Origin: Chloroflexota bacterium
GTDB lineage: Bacteria; Chloroflexota; Anaerolineae; Promineifilales; Promineifilaceae
Assembly: GCA_018004935.1 (NCBI GenBank)
Contig: JAGNBF010000008.1
Span: 49,278-113,277, forward strand
Direction of reading: 5' to 3'
Length of the DNA: 64,000 nt
This document shows, piece by piece, positions 1 to 8,328 of this stretch (position 1 is its first letter; each line of letters begins with the position of its first letter). The position numbers and the translations under genes are program-made. The notes under the pieces were generated by a model. That model ran no database searches, was not told the DNA's origin, and saw only the letters and a list, made by a program, of their open reading frames with translations.

Positions 1-70
1 CCCGAGGGCTGAGTTTGTCGAAGCCTCGTGTTGCCTTTGACAAGCTCAGGCAACGGCTTGGTAATCGTCC
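1..70. repeat. Intergenic repeat family A (CTTCGACAAGCTCAG type)
   Basis: This inverted repeat is built of TGTCGAAGCCT and its complement around GACAAGCTCAGGCAACG. Further copies lie near 1416-1494, 11955-12012, 16167-16268, 19580-19648, 29731-29775, 32758-32836, 38727-38800 and 58095-58165. The core is a well-known kind of dispersed repeat in environmental bacterial genomes. Here it often sits beside a tail of the form TAGTAATCGTTCG. Confidence 0.8.
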
Positions 71-108
71 GTTTTTAACTTAGGGTTCGTAATCGTAGGA
101 GTATCCAA

Positions 109-1257
109 ATGAATTTTGAACTAACAACTGAACAAAAACAGTTCCGTGACTTTGTCCATGATTTTGTCGCCAGAGAGGTAAAACCCCTGGCGCGTGAGAC
201 AGATGAAACGGGCGAATTTAACTGGAAAGCAGTTAAAAAAATGGGACCAATTGGGCTGTTGGGGCTGGAAGTGCCCGAAGAGTACGGAGGTGCCGGGCTG
301 GATGCCGTCAGTGCGGCGATTGCTATTGAAGAGTTGGGCTGGGGTTGTGGCTCCACCGCCCTGGCCGTATCAGCCCATAATGGGTTGGCGCTTGGCCCCA
401 TTGTCAAATTTGGCACGGAAGAACAAAAACGTGCCTGGTTACCCCGCCTGGCTTCGGGTGAAGGTCGGTTGGGGTGTTTGGGATTGACCGAGCCAGGGGC
501 TGGCTCTGATCTGCAAGGTGGTGTTCGTACGGCGGCAGTTAAAGAGGGTGATTCCTGGATTATTGATGGCAATAAAATGTGGCTGACCAATGCCTCTATT
601 GCTGATCTGATGGTTTTGTTGGTGCGCACAGATCCCCAAGGGGGTAGTCGGAGCTTGAGCCATATTCTTGTGCCTGCGGATTCAGAGGGTATTTCGATGG
701 GATCACCCGAGAAGAAAATGGGTCTGAAAGGTTCCCCTACTCATGCCGTAAATTTGGATGAGGTGCGGGTGCCCTTGGGCAATTTGTTGGGGAAAGAGGG
801 GCGTGGTTTGCACCAGACGCTAGAGGTGTTGGATGGCGGCCGCGTTAGCATTGGGGCGTTGGCGGTTGGCCTGGCCCAATCGGCTTATGAAGCGGCTTTG
901 CAATATGCGCATGAACGAGAGACCTTTGGTCAGCCCATTGCCCATCACCAGGCTGTGCAATGGATGCTGGCTGATGCCGCCACAGAAATCCAGGCGGCCC
1001 GCCTGATGGTTTACTGGGCCGCCTGGCACAAAGCGCAAGGCCAACTAACTCCCAAGGTGGCCGCCATGGCGAAACTATTTGCTACGGAAGTCAGCGAGAA
1101 GGTCTGTCGTAATGCGATTCAAGTACATGGGGGTTATGGCTATAGTCGGGAATTTGAAGTGGAACGAATGTATCGGGATACACGTTTGATGACAATTGGT
1201 GAAGGGACGAGTGAAATTCAACGTCTTGTTATTGCTCGGGCCATTCTTGGTTTGTAA
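109..1257 (+). CDS. Acyl-CoA dehydrogenase
   Basis: This is a cytosolic FAD enzyme that removes hydrogens from carbons 2 and 3 of an acyl-CoA and passes electrons to ETF. The 382-residue length is normal for the family. The N-terminal helical domain is followed by the beta domain with LGLTEPGAGSD (about residues 124-134) and WLTNASIADLMV. The C-terminal helical domain has RETFGQPIAHHQAVQ and HGGYGYSREFEVER. Glu365 in TIGEGTSEIQR is the expected catalytic base, placed as in medium/short-chain enzymes. The start follows GTAGGAGTATCCAA, a good ribosome binding site. Short-chain, butyryl or branched-chain substrates are all possible. No ETF or other beta-oxidation gene is adjacent, so the substrate cannot be set from context. 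Confidence 0.95.
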   Translation: MNFELTTEQKQFRDFVHDFVAREVKPLARETDETGEFNWKAVKKMGPIGLLGLEVPEEYGGAGLDAVSAAIAIEELGWGCGSTALAVSAHNGLALGPIVKFGTEEQKRAWLPRLASGEGRLGCLGLTEPGAGSDLQGGVRTAAVKEGDSWIIDGNKMWLTNASIADLMVLLVRTDPQGGSRSLSHILVPADSEGISMGSPEKKMGLKGSPTHAVNLDEVRVPLGNLLGKEGRGLHQTLEVLDGGRVSIGALAVGLAQSAYEAALQYAHERETFGQPIAHHQAVQWMLADAATEIQAARLMVYWAAWHKAQGQLTPKVAAMAKLFATEVSEKVCRNAIQVHGGYGYSREFEVERMYRDTRLMTIGEGTSEIQRLVIARAILGL

Positions 1258-1610
1258 GTAAATGTGGAGTGTCGTACATCTTTGTGAAAGTGGGGGTGTG
1301 TTTTTATGATTAGCAGGCTGTCGGAAAAGGTAATCGTTCAGTCCAGAGACGATTTTGTGCCATTTTGAATGACATGAACGGATTTTGCAAGGACGGATTA
1401 AAGGCGACCTCGTAACCACTAAGCCGTTGCCCGAGCTTGTCGCAGGCAACATGAGGCTTCGACAAGCTCAGTCCTTGAGAGCCTTAGTAGTTATGTGACC
1501 TCTGGAAAATGTGATGCTCTGCTTCAGCCTTTGTGGACTTTCCTTGTGATGTGATGACAAAAATCGTGTGGAAACGATTATAAAGTCGTTTTGCAAGTCC
1601 TCAGGTCATT
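1258..1610. repeat. Intergenic region with family A repeat
   Basis: This stretch has no credible gene. A family A element covers about 1416-1494, in the arrangement CTAAGCCGTTGCCCGAGC ... TCGACAAGCTCAG. The rest shows no recognisable RNA or promoter that I can defend. Short frames on the minus strand here lack a ribosome binding site and are not called. Confidence 0.6.
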
Positions 1611-4600
1611 ATGAGTCTGTTTAGCCAATACATTCCGTTGGATCGCCAGCAAGCATTAAGTCAGGGGCGTAATTTGCCTAATCGTACTCAAGGGGCAGTG
1701 TTGTTTGCTGATGTGGCTGGATTTAGCCCGTTGACGAAAGCGTTGACTCAGGAGTTGGGGCCACAGCGGGGGGTTGAAGAGCTAAGTGCTACCATTGGCC
1801 TGGTGTACCAGTCATTGATTACGGAAATCCATCAGTATGGTGGTGTAGTGATTGCCTTTGGAGGGGATGGTATTACTTGTTGGTTTGATCAGGATGAGGG
1901 GGCGCGAGCTTTGACGTGTGCGCTGGCAATGCAGGAAGCTATGCGGCCGCATACCACCATTTCTACCCCCACCGGTTTGCTCCTGACGATTAGCCTGAAG
2001 ATAAGCCTGGCTGTGGGGCCAGCCCGACGTTTTGTGGTGGGGGATCCGGATATTCAATTGATTGATGCTTTGGCTGGGGCCACCCTAGAACGGGTAACGA
2101 TTGGGGAAATGATAGCCCAGCAAGGCGAAATTTTGTTGGATGAAACGGGCGCGGCCGCGTTAGCACCTTACCTTCATATCAAAACCTGGCGGCAGGCCGA
2201 AGGACATCGTTTTGCTGTCATTGGCGATTTTACCCGGCCTGTTGCCCCTGATTTAGCGGTAGCTCTGGTTGATCTACCCGATGAAACTGCTCGTCCCTGG
2301 TTGTTACCGCCTGTCTATGAACGACTGAAACGGGGTGAAGGAGATTTTTTAGCCGAATTACGGTTGGCGGTGGCCATGTTTGTGGCATTCGGTGGCCTTG
2401 ATTATGACGAGGATGAAGATGCTGGCGAGCATTTGGATCTTTACATTCGTTGGGTACAGAGGGTGTTGGCCCGGTATGAGGGGTACCTGATTGATTTGTC
2501 CATGGGTGACAAGGGGACGCATCTTTATGCGGTTTTTGGGGCACTGAAGGCCCATGAGAATGACCCGGTGCGGGCGGTCGCGGCCGCGGAAGAGTTGCTT
2601 CACCCTTTGTTAGAGTGTCACTGTATTCGAGATATTCGTATAGGCATTAGCCGGGGGCGGATGCGTTGCGGAGTTACCGGTTCACAAAGCCGCAAAACCT
2701 ATGGTGTTCATGGCAACGAGGTCAATGTGGCCGCCCAGCTCATGACTTTGGCTCAGCCTCAGCAAATTTTGGTGACAGAACGGGTGGTGAGTGCTCCGGG
2801 ACAACGCGTTGCTTTCCGGCTGTCTGGCGAAGTTCATTTGAAAAAGGACCTGACCCCCCTCAAAATTTATATACCGCAAGAAATGGTGCCCCAGGTGATG
2901 GCTACCTCTTTTCCAACCTGGGCACTGCCTTTAATTGGGCGTGAGCAAGAGCAAGATCTGGTGCAGGGTCTCTTGCGCCAGGTACGCCAGGATGCCGATG
3001 TTCGCTACTCTGTTTTTATTGAGGGGGAAGCGGGAATTGGTAAATCCCACTTGTTGTATAACATTACCGTGCAGGCCAGGCAGTTAGGGTTAACCCCGTT
3101 GATAGGGGAAGCCAATGCCATCGAAAAATCTACACCTTACTATGCCTGGCGGATGATTTTTGCCCAATTAATGCACCAGATAGCGCCCGCAGGGGTAACG
3201 CTGGAAACACCAACGGCCTGGCGGGAGCATGTATTAGGGCAACTAAACGCGGCCGCGCCCTTTGCTACCCAACTCGCCCCATTGCTAAATGGCATCTTGT
3301 CCCTGGATTTGCCCGAAAATGAGACGACGCAAGGTTTGAGTGGTGAGATTCGAGCCAACAATATACGGTGGATATTAATGGCGTTGCTACAACGGGCCGC
3401 ACAACAGGGGCCATTGATCTTCATTCTGGAAGATATCCATTGGCTGGATTCGGCTTCCTGGGCCTTACTGATGGCGATGCACCAAGTGGTGCAACCCATA
3501 GTGACAGTGGCTACATTGCGGCCGCTGTCTGGCTCCATCCCCGTTGAATACACCCTGTTGCGCCGACAACCCACCAGTTATCATCTGCCCCTCTCTGTTC
3601 TTACCCATTCCCAGATCAGAGACCTGATTTGCCAGCGCCTGAAAGTCTCATTTCTGCCGGAGCCTGTGGTCGAACTTATTCACAGCAAGGCTGAGGGACA
3701 TCCATTCTTTAGTGAAGAGTTGGCTTATACCTTGCGGGATGCCGGTCTCATTATGATTGAAAATGAGGTGTGTCGGCTTACCCCCCAGGCAGATGACAAA
3801 CTTCGCCTGATGAACTTCCCGGATACCATTGAAGGGGTGATCACCAGCCGCATTGATTTGCTCCCCGCGCAACAACAACTGGCCCTGAAGGTGGGTAGTG
3901 TTATTGGGCGGGCCTTTGCTTATCGCACCCTCTACGATATTCACCCTGTCGAGGCCGACAAACCCCAGTTGCATCTGCATCTGTCAGGGTTAGAAAAATT
4001 AAACGTGTTGGCCGCCGAGCATTTGGGAACAGATACTTCTTATCTGTTTAAGCATGTATTGTTTCAGGAAGTAGCCTATAACCTGATGACCTTTTCCCAA
4101 CGGCGACAGTTACATGAACAAATTGCTACCTGGTATGAACAAATTTATGCCGATGATCAGAGTCAGTTTTACTCGTTACTGGCTTACCATTGGACGCGTG
4201 CCGAAAATGCGCCTAAAGCGCTGGTAAATCTGGAGCAGGCGGGTGAGCAGGCGTTTTTAAGTTTTGCCAATGAAGAAGCGATTACCTTTTTTAATCAGGC
4301 GTTGACGTTGGATGCTAAAACGGGGTATCACACGGAGCCATTACGGCGGGCTGGTTGGGAGTTACGGCTGGGTGAAGCACAGGTGCAACAGTCACGGTAT
4401 CAGGAGGGGCAGAAGCATCTGGAAGCGGGGGTTGCATTGTTGGGATACCCGGTGGCGGCTCGCGGCCGCGCTGGTTTAGGTTTGCTGAAAGAGGTTGTTG
4501 TACAACTGGCCCATCGTTATTTCCCCGCGACCTTCTTTGGTCGGGCAATGGCACAACAGGACACACTGATCAGAACCACACGGGCTTACAACCGCCTGAC

Positions 4601-5690
4601 CGAAGTGTATTATTTTAACGGTGAAACAACCTTGTCTCTGTTTACGGCTATCCGGGCGGTGAACATAGGTGAATTGGTTGGCGTGTCTCTAGAATTGGCG
4701 GAAGCTTACAGTCCTGTGGCTACTGCCGCCAGTATGCTCTATCTATTCCGAGTCAGTGACCGCTATGCTCAACGCGCTCTGACTATTGGGCGTCAGGTCA
4801 ATGAACAGGCCCTGGTGTCACCCGATATGATTATCGGGGTACATTACCAAAACAATGGCCAATTAGCGGAGTCGGCGCAATTACTAGAACACCTGGTGCA
4901 AATAACCCAAAAGTTGGGCGATCACCGGCGCCATTTGGATGGGTTACATTGGTTGAGCCGGTGGAATTTTCAGCGTGGGGATTACGCCGGGGCGATGTTG
5001 CTGGCCGATCATCTCTATGAAACGGCAACGCGCCGACAAGACCCACGTTTTCAGGCCTTGGCTTTGTATGTGCAAGGCTTTTGCCTGTTGCACACCGGCA
5101 AAACCCAGGAAGCCTTACATGTTTTGCGGGCGATTGTCCGATTTTTTGCCGAAGATCAGATTGTGGATGTGCCGCTAGAAAAGGAGATGACGGGTTTGTT
5201 GGTATTGGCACATCTTCGGCAGAAGGCGTATGACCTGGCACAATCGCATGCTCGTCAGTTGGTGACGATGACAGCGGTGATGGAAGGCCATAGTTTTTCT
5301 AATCTGGCGGTAGCGCATGCCGTGGAGCTGTACCTGACATTGTGGGAGCAAGGAGATGTACAGGTACAAGGGTTGGCGAAAAAAGCTATGGCCAATTTGC
5401 GTTTTTATGCCGGGGTGTATCGGATTGGGCAACCGCGTTTTTGGTTGCATCAAGGATGGCAGGCCTGGTTGCAGGGGAAGGAAAAGAAGGCCCAGCAATG
5501 TTGGCAGAAATCTTTGCAATGGGCGGAGAAGCATGGGATGGCGTATGATCGCGGCCGCGTTCATTACGAAATTGCCCGCCACCTACCCGTCCATGATCCG
5601 GCCCGTGCCACCCATCGCCAGACCGCTGAGACAATTTTCTGGGAGATTGGGGCGCGATATGACCTGGAAAAGTGTCAGGAGTTGGCGTGA
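1611..5690 (+). CDS. Adenylate/guanylate cyclase-domain, AAA ATPase and TPR-repeat signalling protein
   Basis: This 1359-residue protein has two class III cyclase homology domains, an ATPase and a long helical C-terminus. Cyclase 1 (about 27-190) has FADVAGFSP, with a metal Asp at 34, and FGGDGITCWF. Cyclase 2 (about 247-420) keeps SMGDKGTHLYAVFG and YGVHGNEVNVAAQL, but the usual first metal Asp is replaced in FVAFGGLDYD, so it is probably degenerate. The ATPase has Walker A EGEAGIGKS (471-479) and Walker B LIFILEDIHWLD (602-613). The region after about 860 reads as TPR-like helices. Such proteins are common in Chloroflexota and are thought to couple a nucleotide-binding switch to protein interaction. 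Whether it makes cAMP is not shown. Many GCGGCCGC sites interrupt it without disturbing the frame. Confidence 0.9.
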   Translation: MSLFSQYIPLDRQQALSQGRNLPNRTQGAVLFADVAGFSPLTKALTQELGPQRGVEELSATIGLVYQSLITEIHQYGGVVIAFGGDGITCWFDQDEGARALTCALAMQEAMRPHTTISTPTGLLLTISLKISLAVGPARRFVVGDPDIQLIDALAGATLERVTIGEMIAQQGEILLDETGAAALAPYLHIKTWRQAEGHRFAVIGDFTRPVAPDLAVALVDLPDETARPWLLPPVYERLKRGEGDFLAELRLAVAMFVAFGGLDYDEDEDAGEHLDLYIRWVQRVLARYEGYLIDLSMGDKGTHLYAVFGALKAHENDPVRAVAAAEELLHPLLECHCIRDIRIGISRGRMRCGVTGSQSRKTYGVHGNEVNVAAQLMTLAQPQQILVTERVVSAPGQRVAFRLSGEVHLKKDLTPLKIYIPQEMVPQVMATSFPTWALPLIGREQEQDLVQGLLRQVRQDADVRYSVFIEGEAGIGKSHLLYNITVQARQLGLTPLIGEANAIEKSTPYYAWRMIFAQLMHQIAPAGVTLETPTAWREHVLGQLNAAAPFATQLAPLLNGILSLDLPENETTQGLSGEIRANNIRWILMALLQRAAQQGPLIFILEDIHWLDSASWALLMAMHQVVQPIVTVATLRPLSGSIPVEYTLLRRQPTSYHLPLSVLTHSQIRDLICQRLKVSFLPEPVVELIHSKAEGHPFFSEELAYTLRDAGLIMIENEVCRLTPQADDKLRLMNFPDTIEGVITSRIDLLPAQQQLALKVGSVIGRAFAYRTLYDIHPVEADKPQLHLHLSGLEKLNVLAAEHLGTDTSYLFKHVLFQEVAYNLMTFSQRRQLHEQIATWYEQIYADDQSQFYSLLAYHWTRAENAPKALVNLEQAGEQAFLSFANEEAITFFNQALTLDAKTGYHTEPLRRAGWELRLGEAQVQQSRYQEGQKHLEAGVALLGYPVAARGRAGLGLLKEVVVQLAHRYFPATFFGRAMAQQDTLIRTTRAYNRLTEVYYFNGETTLSLFTAIRAVNIGELVGVSLELAEAYSPVATAASMLYLFRVSDRYAQRALTIGRQVNEQALVSPDMIIGVHYQNNGQLAESAQLLEHLVQITQKLGDHRRHLDGLHWLSRWNFQRGDYAGAMLLADHLYETATRRQDPRFQALALYVQGFCLLHTGKTQEALHVLRAIVRFFAEDQIVDVPLEKEMTGLLVLAHLRQKAYDLAQSHARQLVTMTAVMEGHSFSNLAVAHAVELYLTLWEQGDVQVQGLAKKAMANLRFYAGVYRIGQPRFWLHQGWQAWLQGKEKKAQQCWQKSLQWAEKHGMAYDRGRVHYEIARHLPVHDPARATHRQTAETIFWEIGARYDLEKCQELA

Positions 5691-5718
5691 GGCGCAAACA
5701 AAGGGGGGAAACCCCATT

Positions 5719-5760
5719 CGTGGCATTTTTCGCGGACGTCCGCCCGCAAAAAATGCCACG
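5719..5760. terminator. Bidirectional hairpin between convergent genes
   Basis: CGTGGCATTTTT at one end pairs perfectly with AAAAAATGCCACG at the other around a GC-rich core with GGACGTCC. It lies in the 111-bp gap between the cyclase protein and the convergent HPr-kinase-like gene, so it is well placed to stop both transcripts. It also belongs to the family D palindromes, which have a GGGCGTCCGCCC-like core and variable arms. Confidence 0.6.
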
Positions 5761-5801
5761 GGAAAAAGTCCTCTCACCCTGCCGAAGGTTTGTACCACTT
5801 C

Positions 5802-6845
5802 TCACCCCTCTGCCCATAGCCGTTCAACGGCGGCAATAATGCCCGTTGGTTCTGTACCAATGACAAGATGATAATGGCTCGCGGCCGCAATCAGCCGTTT
5901 TGCTTGCTGTAAATTATGTTGCCACGCGGCCGCGGTATCATAAAAGATACTGTTCGCCATCACCGCTTCCCAGATGGTCGCCAGGGGGGCCGGTTCAACT
6001 CTTGTTTCCCTCTGCCCTGACCGCCGCAACAAACAAAGGGTGATAACTTCCGGGTGCACTGCTTTGGTGATAGCCAGTTCTGGTTGCCATTGGCGTAAGT
6101 CAAAAATCTGTTTTGTCTCCTGCCGTACCGGCTCCGGTGTCAGCAGATGGTGAATTTCTGGGAATAGGGGAACCATATCCTGGCGCAATTTGACCCGGCC
6201 AACCGGGAAACCCATCAGTTGTAATTGCTCTTGATAAGGGGAAACATAAATCTGGCTATCGGAGATCAGTTGGTTGCCCGCCAGTACCAGGCGGAAGGCG
6301 GTGGTAGATTTGCCACTGTTGTGGGGGGCCATGAGTAATAACGCCCGCCCCTGCCGCCACAAACCGGTACAGTGCAACATGCCGTAACCCAGGCCAATGA
6401 AAAAATTGGTGAAGATAGTGTTGAGCAATCCCCGGCTGACCAGATCGGGACGTTGGGCCAGGGTAGGATCCAGAACGGCGATGGCTTCACCGGCTCTGGG
6501 GTTTATCTGACAGTGCCCCCAGGGGCCAATGTGCAGGGAAAGCCAGTCGCCGTAACCGGTGTAACGAATGAGGCTGAGCAGGTCTTCTGGGGGTGGGCCG
6601 GGGGATTGGGGGGCGGGGCGGACGATGAGGTGGATGGTAAGGGGGGGCTGGTTGGCAGGGGGAGCGGTGGAATAGAGGGGGATGGCGTGATCTGCGGCCG
6701 CGATCACCCCTTCATCATTACTCAACAACCGGATCACCCGGTCAAATAACGTAAACTCCCGTTGAAAAACAGGCTCATTGGTGCGTCGCCCCCAGAAATC
6801 TTCCAGTTGATCCTGGTGTTGATGATATAACCGGGCAAAATCCAT
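5802..6845 (-). CDS. HPr kinase-like P-loop protein
   Basis: This is a 347-residue soluble protein with a Walker A loop APHNSGKST (173-181), followed by TTAFRLVLAGNQLISDSQI. That pattern is seen in the HPr serine kinase C-domain-like family, where a nucleotide site is followed by a short strand ending in an acidic residue. True HPr kinases are about 310 residues and phosphorylate HPr of the sugar PTS. No HPr or PTS gene is present here. Diverged relatives are frequent in Chloroflexota and cyanobacteria near peptide-modification genes, but none are found beside this one. The substrate is therefore unknown. The gene is monocistronic and convergent with the cyclase gene. The start codon ATG at 6845 gives MDFARLYHQHQ. 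Confidence 0.7.
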   Translation of the reverse strand: MDFARLYHQHQDQLEDFWGRRTNEPVFQREFTLFDRVIRLLSNDEGVIAAADHAIPLYSTAPPANQPPLTIHLIVRPAPQSPGPPPEDLLSLIRYTGYGDWLSLHIGPWGHCQINPRAGEAIAVLDPTLAQRPDLVSRGLLNTIFTNFFIGLGYGMLHCTGLWRQGRALLLMAPHNSGKSTTAFRLVLAGNQLISDSQIYVSPYQEQLQLMGFPVGRVKLRQDMVPLFPEIHHLLTPEPVRQETKQIFDLRQWQPELAITKAVHPEVITLCLLRRSGQRETRVEPAPLATIWEAVMANSIFYDTAAAWQHNLQQAKRLIAAASHYHLVIGTEPTGIIAAVERLWAEG

Positions 6846-7306
6846 AAGGAATGGGTAAGCGTTCAGTGACCCTGGAGAAACCAGGTTTTTAGAGTGTCTA
6901 AAGTAAATATCAGCCAGTACGCGTTCAGTTATCCCGCCCGGTGGTCAAACCACCGGGCTAAATGTACCAGAGTTTTACGGGCTAAAAACCCCAGGCCAAC
7001 GGCCTTTGTAATAATAGCCCGGTCGTTTTACGGCCAGGTGGGTTTGAGTGACATTTTGTTAGCGGCAACAGATTGGTAGGTTTGGACTGAAGACCCATCC
7101 CCCTTCGATTCCAGAGGGAAGGGGGGAGAAACCTACCGGCGCGGTTTGGCGAGCGTCTGCTCGCCAAACCGCGCCGAAAGTAGTTCCCCGTCCCTGGGGG
7201 CGGGGTTAGGGGTGGGAGTGGCCTTGGATAAACCCAACACGACGATAAAGTGAGACGGCGACAGGGCGAAAAAATGTCAGATTATGCCTTTTGGCAGTAT
7301 AGAAGG
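6846..7306. repeat. Intergenic composite repeats (families H and D)
   Basis: No gene is seen. A copy of AGAAACCAGGTTTTTAGAG at about 6873-6893 recurs near 41667-41735. Family H, about 6926-7045, with GGTGGTCAAACCACCGGGC and GGCCAACGGCC, recurs in reverse orientation at 30583-30690. Family D, about 7047-7225, starts with GTGACATTTTGTTAGCGGC and contains a perfect 38-bp palindrome at 7138-7175 (core GCGAGCGTCTGCTCGC, arms GGCGCGGTTTG). It ends in a G-rich tail. Confidence 0.75.
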
Positions 7307-8038
7307 TCAGAATGTCTTCCAGGGATTCAGGCCCATGGCTTTGGCCCGCTGATATACCAATACCACATAGGTCCAGTTGGCAACGGCCGCACTGAAGAAA
7401 AGAATGTGAACGGTTAGATTGGTGGTATGGGTAAATATATTGAGCAGGTAGGCGGTGAAATTGCCCACTGCCATGCCCAGGGCAATATAAAATGATTGGC
7501 CTTCCAGCCCTTTCCGGGCATAAAACATGGCGATGAAGAGAAGCCCCATTTCCAGAGCCAGGGCATAACCGGTATAAACGCCACTAAATAAGCCGAGTTC
7601 CATAAAATCCCCGTAGCCGGGTACACCAGGGTTGGGGCGAAAAAAATCCGTTTCTACGGAGTAGATGAGGCCAGCGGCGGTGAGCAGACCGAAGGCGACG
7701 ATGGGATAGAAATATTTTACCATGAGGGGTTGCGTAAATTTGGAGCGCCCATAACGCAAGATGGTATAAAGAATGACGATGTCGAGGGTGAACGCGGCCG
7801 CGTTACCCCCTCGCATCAACCACATGGGGCAATCAGCCCAGGTGACGGAGCAGGCAGGAAAAACACCCGTACTATATAAAAACTCCCAGGTGATGTTGCC
7901 GCACAGGGCAATGAGGGGCATGCCATACGTCTTTTCCTTCAACCCATGCTTGATGATGAGAATGTAGGCGGGAACCCACCCGACGGCTTCGATGATGAAC
8001 ATGAGGGAGATGACCCAATTGGGTACAGATGATTCCAC
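7307..8038 (-). CDS. Pyr4/PaxB-family integral membrane terpene cyclase homologue
   Basis: This 243-residue protein has about seven hydrophobic helices. Near the N-terminus it reads KEKTYGMPLIALCGNITWEF. That matches the YGM...L..N..WE signature of the small seven-helix cyclases (Pyr4, PaxB, AtmB) that close epoxidised prenyl chains in fungal meroterpenoid and indole-diterpene pathways. Some bacterial members are known. The family's catalytic Glu corresponds to Glu52. The late catalytic Asp of fungal enzymes is not obvious: the last helix reads AAVANWTYVVLVY. The start is GTG at 8038, chosen because CTCAAGGAGGTCATC gives a near-ideal ribosome binding site; an ATG start lies only further in. 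No prenyltransferase or epoxidase is adjacent. It could be a distant paralogue with another activity. Confidence 0.7.
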   Translation of the reverse strand: MESSVPNWVISLMFIIEAVGWVPAYILIIKHGLKEKTYGMPLIALCGNITWEFLYSTGVFPACSVTWADCPMWLMRGGNAAAFTLDIVILYTILRYGRSKFTQPLMVKYFYPIVAFGLLTAAGLIYSVETDFFRPNPGVPGYGDFMELGLFSGVYTGYALALEMGLLFIAMFYARKGLEGQSFYIALGMAVGNFTAYLLNIFTHTTNLTVHILFFSAAVANWTYVVLVYQRAKAMGLNPWKTF

Positions 8039-8154
8039 GATGACCTCCTTGAGTATAGAGATGGTTGATAAGAAAGTGGGCCGTAAATGGCCTTACTCAC
8101 AAGAAACAAATGGTGGGTCTTGGGGATTTCGTGGGGTGATCGGTAGGGTTACTG

Positions 8155-8265
8155 GTTCTTGGGGAATTCAGGGGGTTGATACCGGATGTAGGGGCTGGCC
8201 TTGTGCCTGCCCTGTGTGGGGCAATCACAAGGGTTGCCCGTACCCACGAAACCCTAAAGAACCGG
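8155..8265. repeat. Intergenic repeat family C
   Basis: This is a roughly 105-bp element bounded by TTCTTGGGGAATTCAGGGGG and, at the other end, ACGAAACCCTAAAGAAC. The centre includes GGCTGGCCTTGTGCCTGCCC and CACAAGGGTTGCCCGTAC. Other copies are at 10744-10815 (partial), 13249-13345, 41192-41312, 55389-55450 (partial) and 58341-58455. Copies create short spurious reading frames of the type GFRGVRATLVV. Confidence 0.85.
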
Positions 8266-8328
8266 GTTACTTTTATCTCTACCAATTTTATTCCCTCATG
8301 CTTGAGGAGGATGTTTCTGAAAAACGGT

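Noticed and set aside
5356..5871. 171-residue plus-strand frame across the end of the cyclase gene
   Set aside because: Out-of-frame shadow that reads through the terminator hairpin.
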